A DNA stretch of 64,000 nucleotides from Roseomonas sp. (GTDB taxonomy: Bacteria; Pseudomonadota; Alphaproteobacteria; Acetobacterales; Acetobacteraceae), in the NCBI GenBank assembly GCA_020249285.1, contig JADCFX010000032.1, positions 120,504 to 184,503 of the forward strand, given 5' to 3'. The first letter of the stretch is position 1. Each line of letters begins with the position of its first letter. The position numbers were made by a program, and so were the translations under genes. Below, in pieces: positions 16,379 to 24,528 of the stretch. The notes beneath the pieces were generated by a model that made no database searches, was not told the DNA's origin, and saw only the letters and a list, made by a program, of their open reading frames with translations.

Positions 16379-16906
16379 TCAATCCGCCGGCAGCGTCTTC
16401 TCACCCTCACCCAGGCTGCGCTGCATCGTCACCACATCCACCCAGCGGCCGAATTTCATGCCCACCGCGCGCATGGTGCCGATATGGCGAAAGCCAAGCG
16501 AAACATGCAGCCCGATGGACCCGACATTTTCCGAATCGCCAATCACCGCCAGCATTTGCCGGAAGCCTGCCGCTTCCGCACGCGCAATCAATTCAGCCAC
16601 CAGCGCCTTGCCCACCCCCTGCCCGCGCACATCATCGCGGACATAAATCGAATTCTCGACCGTGAAGCGATAGGCGGAACGCTCCCGGAAGGCGCTGTAA
16701 TAGGCATAGGCCAAAATCTCCCCCGCCTCACCTTCCGCGACCAGCCAGACATTGCCTGGCCCGGCCAGCACTTTCTTCATGCGCTGAGCTATATCGGCCT
16801 CATCAGGCGGCACTTCTTCAAAAGTGCCGGCACCATGCAGCACGTGATGCGCATAGATCGCGGTAATGGCGGGCAGATCGGCGGGGGTGGCTTCGCGAAT
16901 CCGCAT
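16379..16906 (-). CDS. GNAT family N-acetyltransferase, phosphinothricin/methionine-sulfone type
   Basis: A 175-residue GCN5-like acetyltransferase. It starts MRIREATPADLPAITAIYAHHV and continues with GAGTFEEVPPD, which match the phosphinothricin acetyltransferase (Pat/YncA) subfamily. The acetyl-CoA-binding loop is RDDVRGQGVGKALVAELI, and the C-terminal half has GDSENVGSIGLHVSLGFRHIGTM. Relatives acetylate phosphinothricin, methionine sulfoximine or methionine sulfone, toxic glutamine or methionine analogues. It follows the amidase gene by three bases and is likely co-expressed with it. Confidence 0.88.
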   Translation of the reverse strand: MRIREATPADLPAITAIYAHHVLHGAGTFEEVPPDEADIAQRMKKVLAGPGNVWLVAEGEAGEILAYAYYSAFRERSAYRFTVENSIYVRDDVRGQGVGKALVAELIARAEAAGFRQMLAVIGDSENVGSIGLHVSLGFRHIGTMRAVGMKFGRWVDVVTMQRSLGEGEKTLPAD

Positions 16907-16909
16907 ATC

Positions 16910-18097
16910 TCAGCCCCCGATCCCCAAGGAAGCCGCCAGCGCTTGCGCCGCCGCCAACACAGCACGGTCACGCCCCGGTGCGCCCACCAGGGAAAGCCCA
17001 ACCGGCGCGCCGGCCACCTTGCCCGCGGGGATGCTCACCTCCGGCAAGCCGCAGAAGCCGGCAATGGCCGTGACCCCCATGGTGCGTTCGCGCACCTTAT
17101 TTTGTTCGGCCAGCGATGAGGCCAAAAGCGGCGCCGGTGCAGGGGAAGTGGGGTAGATCATCAACGCGCCACCGCCGAGCAACGCATGGAAGCGCGCCTG
17201 CGCCACACGGCGGAAGGCTCGGCCGGCAGCGGATTTCGCCGGGTCCATGGCGGCGGCGGTATCGAAACGCTCCTTCACGCCGGGGCCGAATTTCGGATTG
17301 GTCGCGGCGATCCAAGGGCCGAGTGCCGTCCAGGCCTGTTCGGCCTGGGCACAGCGGAAATGTTCATAGAAAGCGTCCAGGCCCTCGGGCGCCACATGGG
17401 TCACCAGCGCGGGGCCAAACAGCGCCTCGGCCGCCTTCAAGGCGGGCATCAGCGCGGCCACGGTTTCGGGTTCCGCATTGGCCCAGGCTTCGGCTACCGA
17501 AATCAGCGGGCCAGCCGCGCCAGCACCGCCCGGCGGCAACAGCACATCGCCAACCCGGCGCATCATGGCCGCACTTTGGGCAAACCAACCTGGCGTGTCG
17601 TAATCCGGCCCCAGCGGGCAGGCGCCGGTCAGGCTGATGGCGCCCCAACTCGGCCGAATGCCGAAAACGCCGCAATAGGAAGCGGGGATGCGCACGGAAC
17701 CGCCGGTATCCGACCCCAGGGCGAAATCTACCAGGCCCGCCGCAGCGGCGGCAGCCGAACCGCAGGAAGACCCTCCGGGGAAACGATCCGGCGCGGCGGG
17801 GTTTTTCGGCGTGCCCTGCCAGACATTCTCGCCGGTCAGGCCATAGGCCAATTCAACGGTCTTGGTCTTGCCGGTCAGCGAAGCACCCGCCTGCAACAAT
17901 TGCGTGATCACCACAGCATCGCGGATTGCCGGCGCATGGGTTGCCGCCCAATCGGGATTGCCATAGCCGGTGACGGTGCCCGCCACATCGAACAAATCCT
18001 TGGCAGCAAAGCTGAGACCTGCGAGCGGGCCGGAAGCGGCACCTGCGCGTATGGTGCGCTCCCCCGGAATGAAGGCGCCAACGCTATCTTCGGTCAT
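16910..18097 (-). CDS. Amidase signature family hydrolase
   Basis: A 395-residue amidase. The Ser-cisSer-Lys triad is recognisable: the lysine in LSFAAKDLFDVAG, the cis-serine in FPGGSSCGSAAAAAAG, and the nucleophile in GSDTGGSVRIPAS. The chain is shorter than typical GatA-like amidases (about 450-490) and resembles the indole-acetamide-hydrolase-like AMI1 group in length. Substrate cannot be inferred. The start at 18097 has GGGGAA eight to nine bases upstream; a TTG six codons earlier would place that site inside the gene. It precedes the Pat-like acetyltransferase by three bases in the same direction. Confidence 0.88.
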   Translation of the reverse strand: MTEDSVGAFIPGERTIRAGAASGPLAGLSFAAKDLFDVAGTVTGYGNPDWAATHAPAIRDAVVITQLLQAGASLTGKTKTVELAYGLTGENVWQGTPKNPAAPDRFPGGSSCGSAAAAAAGLVDFALGSDTGGSVRIPASYCGVFGIRPSWGAISLTGACPLGPDYDTPGWFAQSAAMMRRVGDVLLPPGGAGAAGPLISVAEAWANAEPETVAALMPALKAAEALFGPALVTHVAPEGLDAFYEHFRCAQAEQAWTALGPWIAATNPKFGPGVKERFDTAAAMDPAKSAAGRAFRRVAQARFHALLGGGALMIYPTSPAPAPLLASSLAEQNKVRERTMGVTAIAGFCGLPEVSIPAGKVAGAPVGLSLVGAPGRDRAVLAAAQALAASLGIGG

Positions 18098-18255
18098 GCC
18101 AAGTTCCCCTTGCAAAACATCCGCCGCAAACTGCGACGGGGGCAGGACAGAGGCAAGGGCAAAAAAAGCGGGACGCGGGGGCAGGCCGGTCCCTACACAT
18201 TAGGCTTGAGAACTGACGGCCTAGCCTCCTGTTCGGAGGTCCGGCGCCTTATTGA

Positions 18256-18414
18256 TCAGGTAAGGTCGAGCAAAGCCGCCTTCACGCTCAGCGCCGCGAT
18301 ACCCGCCGCCACAAAGGCCGCGGGTTCGCCAAAGCGCTTCGCCACGACATAAGCCACACCAGCAAAAATCAGCGCCCAACAGCCAATTTCGCCAAGACTT
18401 GGATTGATGGCCAT
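18256..18414 (-). CDS. Small two-helix membrane protein (52 residues)
   Basis: A short gene with a strong ribosome binding site (GGAGGG, five bases before ATG 18414) and host-like codon use. The product starts MAINPSLGEIGCWALIFAGV. Hydrophobic stretches cover about residues 10-25 and 31-49, separated by the basic-acidic turn AKRFGEP. It could form a small helical hairpin in the inner membrane. No family is recognised. It lies 44 bases beyond the end of the GNAT gene on the same strand and about 160 bases before the amidase start, so it may share a transcript with either. Confidence 0.6.
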   Translation of the reverse strand: MAINPSLGEIGCWALIFAGVAYVVAKRFGEPAAFVAAGIAALSVKAALLDLT

Positions 18415-18473
18415 GACACCCTCCACGTAATGGAGAAAGTCTAACGCTCAAGCCATTAATGTCCAGTCATTTC

Positions 18474-19211
18474 TCAGCCACGCGAAACTGCCTCCTCGCG
18501 GAAACTGGCCAGGGATCGGCGCGGGCTGCCATCCGGGCCAAAATTTGCGCTATCGAGCCAGGCGGCGATGGCATCGCGACGGGCCGGCCATTCTTCGGCA
18601 ATCATCGAAAACCACGCCGTATCCCGCCGCCTGCCCTTCACCACCAAATGGGCGCGATGCGTGCCCTCATAAGTAAAGCCAAGCCGGGCAGCGGCGCGGC
18701 GCGATGGCATATTCAGCGCATTGCATTTCCACACCAGCCGCCGATAGCCCAGATCATCCATGGCATGGCGCATCAGCAGAAACATCGCTTCCGTGGCCGC
18801 GCGCGTACGCTGCATGCGGGGTGAGAACCAGATATTGCCAATTTCGATATCCGCATGGGCGGGGGCAATCTGCATCAACGTCAGCCAACCATCCACCGTG
18901 CCAGTCCGATGCGGGCGGATGGCCCAGGCGATTGGGTCATGGGTTGCAGCAAACCCCGCGACATGGGCGCGCATGGCCGCCGCATCGCGAAACGGCCCAT
19001 AGCCCATATAGGCCCAGCCTGCGCCGCTGGTGTCGCGTTCCGCCGCGCGCCAAAGGTCTTCAGCGTGGCGGATATGGAGCGGTTCAAGATCAACCGATTG
19101 CCCCTTATGCGGAATGCGCGCCGGCAGGGGACGCGGCGTGGCATCCACCAGCGGGCCGAGCGGAGGTTCGGTGGCGGGGTCCCAGGGGACACCTTCGGGC
19201 AGGTTTTCCAT
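18474..19211 (-). CDS. GNAT family N-acetyltransferase, RimJ/RimL-like
   Basis: A 245-residue acetyltransferase similar in layout to the RimJ/RimL group. An N-terminal extension is followed by VDLEPLHIRHAEDLWRAAE. The core has IEIGNIWFSPRMQRTRAATE, the acetyl-CoA-binding stretch in which Q/R-x-T-R replaces the more usual Q/RxxGxG/A loop, then RLVWKCNALNMPSRRAAARLGF and YEGTHRAHLVVKGRRRDT. Such proteins often acetylate amino groups of ribosomal proteins, small molecules or antibiotics; the target here is unknown. ATG 19211 has GGAAG just upstream, whereas more upstream in-frame starts run into the divergent reductase gene. Confidence 0.85.
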   Translation of the reverse strand: MENLPEGVPWDPATEPPLGPLVDATPRPLPARIPHKGQSVDLEPLHIRHAEDLWRAAERDTSGAGWAYMGYGPFRDAAAMRAHVAGFAATHDPIAWAIRPHRTGTVDGWLTLMQIAPAHADIEIGNIWFSPRMQRTRAATEAMFLLMRHAMDDLGYRRLVWKCNALNMPSRRAAARLGFTYEGTHRAHLVVKGRRRDTAWFSMIAEEWPARRDAIAAWLDSANFGPDGSPRRSLASFREEAVSRG

Positions 19212-19296
19212 GCTTCCACATGAAACAGACCATGCAGGCCTTGCAAGCGCTGATTGCCGGTTGCGCGCCGCGCCGCGCCGCCGCAAAACTGCGCGC

Positions 19297-20103
19297 ATGA
19301 ACACGGCCCCTTCCCCCGCCCCCGCCATCCCCGCCGCCTATTTCAGGGAACGCGTGACCCATGTGCATCACTGGACGGATCGGCTGTTTTCCTTCCGCTG
19401 CACGCGCGACACCGCGCTTCGCTTCCGCGCCGGCGAATTCGCCATGATTGGGCTGATGGTGGAAGGCAAGCCGCTGGTGCGCGCCTATTCCATGGCGAGC
19501 CCGACCTGGGATGAGGAATTGGAATTCCTGTCCATCAAGGTGCAGAACGGGCCGCTGACGAGCCGCCTGCAACACATCAAGCCAGGCGATACGGTGCTGA
19601 TTGGCCGCAAGCCCACCGGCACTTTGGTGACGGATAACCTGCTGCCAGGACGGAGCCTTTGGATGCTGGCCACCGGCACGGGCCTCGCCCCCTTCCTTAG
19701 CCTGACGCGTGAGCCCGATGTCTATGAACGCTACGGCACCGTGGTGGTGGCCCATACCGTGCGGCAGGTAGCCGAATTGGCGTATCGGGAGATGTTCGAA
19801 CGCGATCTGGCGCAGCATGAATTCCTGGGCGAGATCATCGCCGGTAAGCTCCGCTACTATCCCTCGGTGACGCGGGAGCCCTTCCCGACCCAGGGCCGCA
19901 TTACGGATTTGATCGAATCGGGGCGGATTTTCAGCGATTTGGCCCTGCCGGCGCTCGACCCTGCCCAGGACCGCGTGATGCTGTGTGGGTCCGAGGCAAT
20001 GAACCGCGATTGCAAGGCCATGCTGGAAGCCCGCGGCTTTGTGGAGGGGTCCAATAACGCCCCCGGCAGCTATGTGGTGGAAAAGGCCTTTGTGACGAAA
20101 TAG
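19297..20103 (+). CDS. fpr: Ferredoxin/flavodoxin-NADP+ reductase
   Basis: A 268-residue FAD enzyme that moves electrons between NADPH and ferredoxin or flavodoxin. RAYSMASPTWDEELEF is the FAD-binding RxYS element, and GTGLAPFLSLTREP is the NADP-binding segment. VMLCGSEAMNRDCKAMLE and the C-terminal YVVEKAFVTK are typical of bacterial Fpr, where the last residues stack on the flavin. No N-terminal export signal is present. In proteobacteria Fpr usually serves oxidative-stress defence and Fe-S or heme metabolism. It is divergent from the GNAT gene, with about 85 bases between starts. Confidence 0.93.
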   Translation: MNTAPSPAPAIPAAYFRERVTHVHHWTDRLFSFRCTRDTALRFRAGEFAMIGLMVEGKPLVRAYSMASPTWDEELEFLSIKVQNGPLTSRLQHIKPGDTVLIGRKPTGTLVTDNLLPGRSLWMLATGTGLAPFLSLTREPDVYERYGTVVVAHTVRQVAELAYREMFERDLAQHEFLGEIIAGKLRYYPSVTREPFPTQGRITDLIESGRIFSDLALPALDPAQDRVMLCGSEAMNRDCKAMLEARGFVEGSNNAPGSYVVEKAFVTK

Positions 20104-20122
20104 GCCAGGGCGCTTCCCTGGC
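20104..20122 (+). terminator. Hairpin directly after fpr stop codon
   Basis: GCCAGGG (20104-20110) pairs with CCCTGGC (20116-20122) around CGCTT, starting at the base after the stop codon. It is followed by an A-rich, not T-rich, run, so if it terminates transcription it does not follow the textbook intrinsic pattern. Confidence 0.4.
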
Positions 20123-20136
20123 GCGATAAAAAAACA

Positions 20137-20165
20137 TTGCGTCATCTGCCTGTCATCCATATGTC
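20137..20165 (+). promoter_or_regulatory. Candidate sigma-70 promoter for the first TRAP operon
   Basis: TTGCGT (20137-20142) and TATGTC (20160-20165) are spaced by 17 bases and lie about 58 bases before the receptor gene, in an intergenic region more AT-rich than its surroundings. The match is partial (four of six at -35, about four of six at -10). Confidence 0.4.
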
Positions 20166-20222
20166 ACAGTCCGTGAAAACCCGCCCCAGCCTGCCGGGGG
20201 GCACCACAAATGGGAGAAGCAA

Positions 20223-21365
20223 ATGACCGGTTCCAAAACCGAAGCGCCCGCGCGGCGCGGTTTTCTGAAGGCGGCTGTCGCCACTGGGGCGGGTGTTGCC
20301 GTCCTCGCCACCCCCAATGTCAGCCGAGCGCAGACCACCACGCTGCGCTTCCAGTCCACCTGGCCGCAGCGTGACATTTTCCATGAATTTGCCGGCGATT
20401 TCGTCCGCCGCGTGAATGACATGGCGGGCGGGCGCCTGCGCCTTGAGTTACTCGCCGCCGGCGCGGTGGTTGGCGCCTTCCAGCTTCTGGATGCGGTCAG
20501 CGCCGGGACGCTGGATGGCGGCCATGGCGTGCCGGCCTATTGGTTCGGCAAGAACAAGGCGTTCTCGCTATTCGGCACCTCCCCGCCCTGGTTCGGCGAT
20601 GCGAACCAATTGCTCGGCTGGTATCATTATGGCGGCGGCGAAGCGCTCTATAATGAATTGCTGAATGAACATGTGAAGGTGAATGTGGTTTCCTTCATGA
20701 CCGGGCCGATGCCGACCCAGCCGCTTGGCTGGTTCAAGAATGTGATCGAGCGTCCGGAACAACTGCGCGGCCTGAAGTATCGCACCGTGGGCCTGGCGGC
20801 GGATTTGTTTGCGGAACTCGGTGCCGCCGTGGTGTCCTTGCCTGGTGGTGAAATCGTGCCCGCTTTGGAACGCGGCGTGATTGACGGGGCGGAATTCAAC
20901 AACCCGTCTTCGGATCGCGTGCTTGGCTTCCCGGATGTGGCGAAGGTCTACATGATCCAGTCCTTCCATCAGCGCACGGAAAGCTTCGAAGTGCTGTTCA
21001 ATAAGGCGAAGTTCGCGGCCCTGCCGGCGGAACATCAGGCGATCATCAAATTCGCCTCAGAAAGCGCCTCCGCCGATATGTCCTGGAAGCTGCAGGATCG
21101 CTATTCGCGCGATCTTCTTGCCCTGGCGCAGCAGCAGGGCGTGCAGGTGCGCCCCACGCCGCGCCCCGTGCTGGATGCGCAGCTTGCCGCCTGGAATCGC
21201 GTGGTGGATAAGTATGAGGGCGATGCCTCATCCCCCGCCGCGGGCCCCTTCTTCAAGAAGGTTTGCGACAGCCAGCGCGATTGGTGCCGCCGCGTGGGTA
21301 ATTTCTTCCTGCGCTATGAAGCGAGCCCGGTGATTTCCTACAATCACTTCTTCGCCGCGCGCTAA
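20223..21365 (+). CDS. dctP: TRAP transporter substrate-binding protein (DctP/TakP-type)
   Basis: Periplasmic receptor of a tripartite ATP-independent periplasmic transporter, 380 residues. The N-terminus ARRGFLKAAVATGAGVAVLA has an RRxFLK twin-arginine motif ending at SRAQ, so it is probably exported folded by Tat. The receptor domain has the long GLKYRTVGLAADLFAELGA segment with the arginine that binds the substrate carboxylate, then PGGEIVPALERGVIDGAE. The overall pattern resembles TakP-type 2-oxo-acid receptors more than C4-dicarboxylate ones, but I cannot assign the ligand. A strong terminator-like hairpin separates it from the two membrane genes, a common way to make excess receptor. 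Confidence 0.92.
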   Translation: MTGSKTEAPARRGFLKAAVATGAGVAVLATPNVSRAQTTTLRFQSTWPQRDIFHEFAGDFVRRVNDMAGGRLRLELLAAGAVVGAFQLLDAVSAGTLDGGHGVPAYWFGKNKAFSLFGTSPPWFGDANQLLGWYHYGGGEALYNELLNEHVKVNVVSFMTGPMPTQPLGWFKNVIERPEQLRGLKYRTVGLAADLFAELGAAVVSLPGGEIVPALERGVIDGAEFNNPSSDRVLGFPDVAKVYMIQSFHQRTESFEVLFNKAKFAALPAEHQAIIKFASESASADMSWKLQDRYSRDLLALAQQQGVQVRPTPRPVLDAQLAAWNRVVDKYEGDASSPAAGPFFKKVCDSQRDWCRRVGNFFLRYEASPVISYNHFFAAR

Positions 21366-21377
21366 TTGCACGTGATC

Positions 21378-21406
21378 GGGTGCGGGTTTCGGCCCGCACC
21401 CTTTTT
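21378..21406 (+). terminator. Intrinsic terminator/attenuator between TRAP receptor and permease genes
   Basis: GGGTGCGGG (21378-21386) pairs with CCCGCACCC (21393-21401) around TTTCGG and is followed by TTTTT. This is a textbook intrinsic terminator 12 bases after the receptor stop. As the permease genes continue downstream on the same strand, it likely lets through part of the transcription, lowering permease levels relative to receptor. Confidence 0.85.
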
Positions 21407-21447
21407 CATGCCCCTCACATCCGGGGCCATTTTCGAAAGCCCGCATC

Positions 21448-22083
21448 ATGCAGCGACTGCTTCTAGGCATTGATCGCTTCAGCGCCTTGGTCGGCAAGAC
21501 CTTCGCCTGGAGCATCCTAGCGCTGACCTTTGTGGTCACCTATGAGGTTTTCATGCGCTATGCCTTCCGCGCACCGACCACCTGGGCCTACGACACATCC
21601 TACATGCTCTATGGCACATTGTTCATGATGGCCGGGGCCTATGCGGTTTCCCGCAATGGGCATGTGCGGGGGGATTTTCTTTATCGGAATTTCAAGCCTG
21701 AGACCCAGGCGAAGTTTGATCTTGTTCTCTACATCATCTTCTTCTTTCCAGCGATCTTTGCCTTCATGATTTCCGGCTGGACCTTCTTCGCGCAAAGCTT
21801 CGCGCAGAATGAAAGGTCCATGTTCAGCCCCACGGGCCCGGTGATCTGGCCCTTCAAGCTGTTGATCCCGGTTGTTGGCGTATTGTTGCTGCTGCAAGGC
21901 TTTGTGGAAGTGGTGCGCTGCGTCCGCTGTATCCGAGAAGGCGAATGGCCGAAGCGGCTTTCTGATGTGGAAGAATTGGACCAGCAAATCCTGGCCGCCG
22001 CCGCCGAACAGGACCCCGAGGAATTGGCGCGCCGCATGGCCGCTTCCGGCCAGATCCCCTTAGACACGCCAAAGAAGGGCTAA
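21448..22083 (+). CDS. dctQ: TRAP transporter small permease (DctQ)
   Basis: A 211-residue four-helix membrane protein. Hydrophobic segments lie at about residues 18-38 (FAWSILALTFVVTYEVF), 50-68, 92-118 (LVLYIIFFFPAIFAFMISGW) and 140-160, with the DctQ motif VFMRYAFRAPTTWAYDTSYMLYG between the first two. The tail from about 165 is cytoplasmic and acidic (EELDQQILAAAAEQDPEE), longer than in short DctQ proteins. It pairs with the large permease that starts seven bases after its stop, and with the receptor upstream. Confidence 0.92.
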   Translation: MQRLLLGIDRFSALVGKTFAWSILALTFVVTYEVFMRYAFRAPTTWAYDTSYMLYGTLFMMAGAYAVSRNGHVRGDFLYRNFKPETQAKFDLVLYIIFFFPAIFAFMISGWTFFAQSFAQNERSMFSPTGPVIWPFKLLIPVVGVLLLLQGFVEVVRCVRCIREGEWPKRLSDVEELDQQILAAAAEQDPEELARRMAASGQIPLDTPKKG

Positions 22084-22089
22084 AGCGCC

Positions 22090-23496
22090 ATGTCTGACGG
22101 TATGCTCGGGCTTACGCAGCTCTTTCTATTCTTGTTCTTTATCATGCTGGGTTTTCCAATCGCCTTCACGCTGATGGCGATGGGGTTGTTCTTTGGCTAC
22201 CTTGCCATGGACGGGCGCGTCTTCGATCTGCTGGTGCAGCGCACCTATGCGGTGATGTCGAATGATGTGCTTATCAGCGTGCCGCTTTTCGTGTTCATGG
22301 GCTACATCATTGAACGCGCGAATATCCTGGACCGGCTATTCCGATCCTTGCAGATGGCAAGCGGGAATATTCCGGGCTCACTCGCTGTGGCAACGCTTGC
22401 GACTTGCGCGCTATTCGCAACCGCGACCGGGATTGTGGGCGCGGTAGTGACACTCATGGGCCTGCTTGCTTTCCCGGCCATGTTGCGCGCGGGCTATGAT
22501 GTGAGGCTGGCATCAGGTGTCGTTTGCGCCGGTGGCTGCCTTGGCATCCTTATTCCGCCTTCCATCATGCTGATCCTGTTCGGCGCGACCGCAGGCGTTT
22601 CCGTGGTGCAGCTTTATGCCGCGGCCTTCATCCCCGGCGTTATGCTGGCGGGGCTGTATATTCTTTATGCCATGGGCATCGCCATCGTGAAGCCGGAAAT
22701 GGCCCCACGCCTGCCGCCCGATGCCGTGAATATCCCCTTCAGCCAGATTGCGATCTCGCTGATGACGTCTTTCATCCCGCTCGCGGCACTGATTGGCATG
22801 GTGCTCGGCGCCATTCTGATGGGGCTTGCGACACCATCCGAAGCCGCCGCCATGGGCAGCCTTGGGTCCATTATCTTAGCCATTGTCTATCGATCCTTTT
22901 CCTTTGCCAAGCTCAAGGAAAGCGTGTTCCTGACCGCGCGCACCTCCGCCATGGTGTGTTGGTTGTTTGTGGGGAGCGCGATTTTCTCATCCGTCTTTGG
23001 CTATCTGGGCGGGCAGGATCTGGTGGAGCAATTCTTCAAATCCCTGCCGCTCAATACCTTTACCTTCATGATCCTGGCGCAGTTGCTGATCTTCATCCTG
23101 GGCTGGCCTTTGGAATGGACGGAAATCATCGTGATTTTCGTGCCGATCTTCCTGCCCCTTTTGGATGATTTTGGCGTTGATCCCATGTTTTTCGGTGTGA
23201 TGGTGGCGCTGAACCTGCAAACATCCTTCCTGTCGCCGCCAGTTGCCATGGCAGCGTTTTACCTGAAGGGCGTGGCGCCCAAGCATGTGCGACTAGAAGA
23301 TATTTTCAAAGGCTGCATGCCCTTCATCTATATCGTCATCATGTGCATGCTGATGATTTATGTCTTCCCCGGCCTGGTGACCTGGCTGCCGGAACAGCTC
23401 TATGGCTCAACGCCGGTCAGTGGTACTCCAGTCCAATTGGATGCGCCGCCTGAAGGTGGCTTCCAGGAAGATGAAGCCCTGAAGATCGCGGATTAG
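22090..23496 (+). CDS. dctM: TRAP transporter large permease (DctM)
   Basis: A 468-residue, roughly 12-helix inner-membrane protein that couples receptor-delivered substrate to the sodium or proton gradient. Typical DctM elements are VPLFVFMGYIIERANI, ATGIVGAVVTLMGL, CAGGCLGILIPPSIMLILFG and GLATPSEAAAMG in the two inverted halves, and NLQTSFLSPPVAMAAFYLKG near the end. The C-terminal 30 residues are polar. It overlaps no neighbour, but only two bases separate it from the hydratase-like gene, so all four genes form one operon. Confidence 0.94.
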   Translation: MSDGMLGLTQLFLFLFFIMLGFPIAFTLMAMGLFFGYLAMDGRVFDLLVQRTYAVMSNDVLISVPLFVFMGYIIERANILDRLFRSLQMASGNIPGSLAVATLATCALFATATGIVGAVVTLMGLLAFPAMLRAGYDVRLASGVVCAGGCLGILIPPSIMLILFGATAGVSVVQLYAAAFIPGVMLAGLYILYAMGIAIVKPEMAPRLPPDAVNIPFSQIAISLMTSFIPLAALIGMVLGAILMGLATPSEAAAMGSLGSIILAIVYRSFSFAKLKESVFLTARTSAMVCWLFVGSAIFSSVFGYLGGQDLVEQFFKSLPLNTFTFMILAQLLIFILGWPLEWTEIIVIFVPIFLPLLDDFGVDPMFFGVMVALNLQTSFLSPPVAMAAFYLKGVAPKHVRLEDIFKGCMPFIYIVIMCMLMIYVFPGLVTWLPEQLYGSTPVSGTPVQLDAPPEGGFQEDEALKIAD

Positions 23497-23498
23497 TC

Positions 23499-24209
23499 AT
23501 GGACCAGGAACTCATGAAGCGCGCCGTCGGCAATATTGCGGGCGCCTTCGCAACCGGCGATCCGCTGGCGCCGCTGCCGGCGGAAATGGCGCCGCATGAT
23601 CGCGACACCGCCGATGAATTGGCTGGGCAGGTGCTGGAATGGCTTGGTTTCGCGCCTTGTGGCGTGCGGCTGGTCCCGGCGGCGGATGGCAGCATGATCG
23701 CGGGGCCAATGCTTGAGGCACGCTTCCTGGATGATGGTGCGCGGATTGCGACGGAAATCATGCGCCATGGCCGAGCCTCGGCGGCCTTGCTGGGCGTCTT
23801 GGGCGCGGCGTTGGAACCCGATGCCACGACGCCACCCGAAATCACCGCCCTGCACCCCGCCCTTGATGTGAGCGCCAGCCGCTTCACAAATGGCCCCACG
23901 GATCGCCTTGCGGAAATTGCCGATCTGGCAGGGCTTGGCCTGCTGGTGCTCGGCAAGCGGCGGCCTGTACCCGAAGCGCTCAGCCGTGTCGCGTTGATTG
24001 AGGGCGGAGGCTCGCCCAAGGGCAGGCCCTTCGACGTGCATGCTGCCTTTGCGGCTGCAGCGGCTGAAGCACGCAGGCTCGGCGGCCTTCCGGCAGGCGC
24101 TGTGCTGGTGGTGGCCGGGCTCGGCGCACCGGTGCTGGCGCTGAAGGCAGGGGCGAGGCTCACCGCACGCTTCACCGGCATTGGCAAGGTTAGCGCTAGC
24201 TTCGGGTGA
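23499..24209 (+). CDS. 2-keto-4-pentenoate hydratase-like protein (FAH superfamily)
   Basis: A 236-residue protein whose C-terminal half resembles the MhpD/DmpE-DmpH branch of the fumarylacetoacetate hydrolase superfamily: LGLLVLGKRRPVPEALSRVAL, RLGGLPAGAVLVVAGLGAPV and a final ARFTGIGKVSASFG, the last beta strands of that fold. The family hydrates or decarboxylates 2-keto acids with a divalent metal. The usual metal-binding glutamate motif is not obvious in the N-terminal half, so activity is uncertain. It is the last gene of the TRAP operon, two bases after the large permease, suggesting that the imported substrate is a 2-keto or hydroxy acid. Confidence 0.65.
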   Translation: MDQELMKRAVGNIAGAFATGDPLAPLPAEMAPHDRDTADELAGQVLEWLGFAPCGVRLVPAADGSMIAGPMLEARFLDDGARIATEIMRHGRASAALLGVLGAALEPDATTPPEITALHPALDVSASRFTNGPTDRLAEIADLAGLGLLVLGKRRPVPEALSRVALIEGGGSPKGRPFDVHAAFAAAAAEARRLGGLPAGAVLVVAGLGAPVLALKAGARLTARFTGIGKVSASFG

Positions 24210-24238
24210 TGGGTTTGATCAGCCGACACTAGCCATTC

Positions 24239-24490
24239 CGACTCATCATTTTTTTTGGTCGCGCCGTGAAGTCGCGTTGCGGCGAGCCTGTTTTCGCCAT
24301 AAAGGTCACTTATTCAAAATTTACGCAAGTAAATATAAAACCTCATTTAAAATATGTGTTTTTCGGATGTTAAGGGCACAGTATTTATATGTTTTGAAAT
24401 CTATTTCATGGAAATACTTAAATTTTTAATTTGCCCTTTTTCGGCCTTAATTCAACCTTGCGCCCTTCTATCTTATGGGGAAAATTTTTC
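24239..24490. other. AT-rich non-coding island
   Basis: A stretch of about 250 bases with base composition very unlike the rest of the window: in 24301-24420 only 31 of 120 bases are G or C. It has runs such as CATTTTTTTTGG, AAATATAAAACC and CTTAAATTTTTAATTTG. No coding sequence, tRNA or inverted repeat with insertion-sequence character was found. It lies between the end of the TRAP operon and a lytic transglycosylase gene. It may hold promoters, bind a nucleoid protein, or be a remnant of foreign DNA; nothing in it decides. Confidence 0.7.
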
Positions 24491-24528
24491 ACTTGCCCCG
24501 CATACCCATTTCGACTATCGAACCTCTC

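Noticed and set aside
24181..24429. Open frame in the AT-rich island
   Set aside because: It begins inside the hydratase-like gene, has no ribosome binding site, and its composition reflects the AT-rich DNA only.
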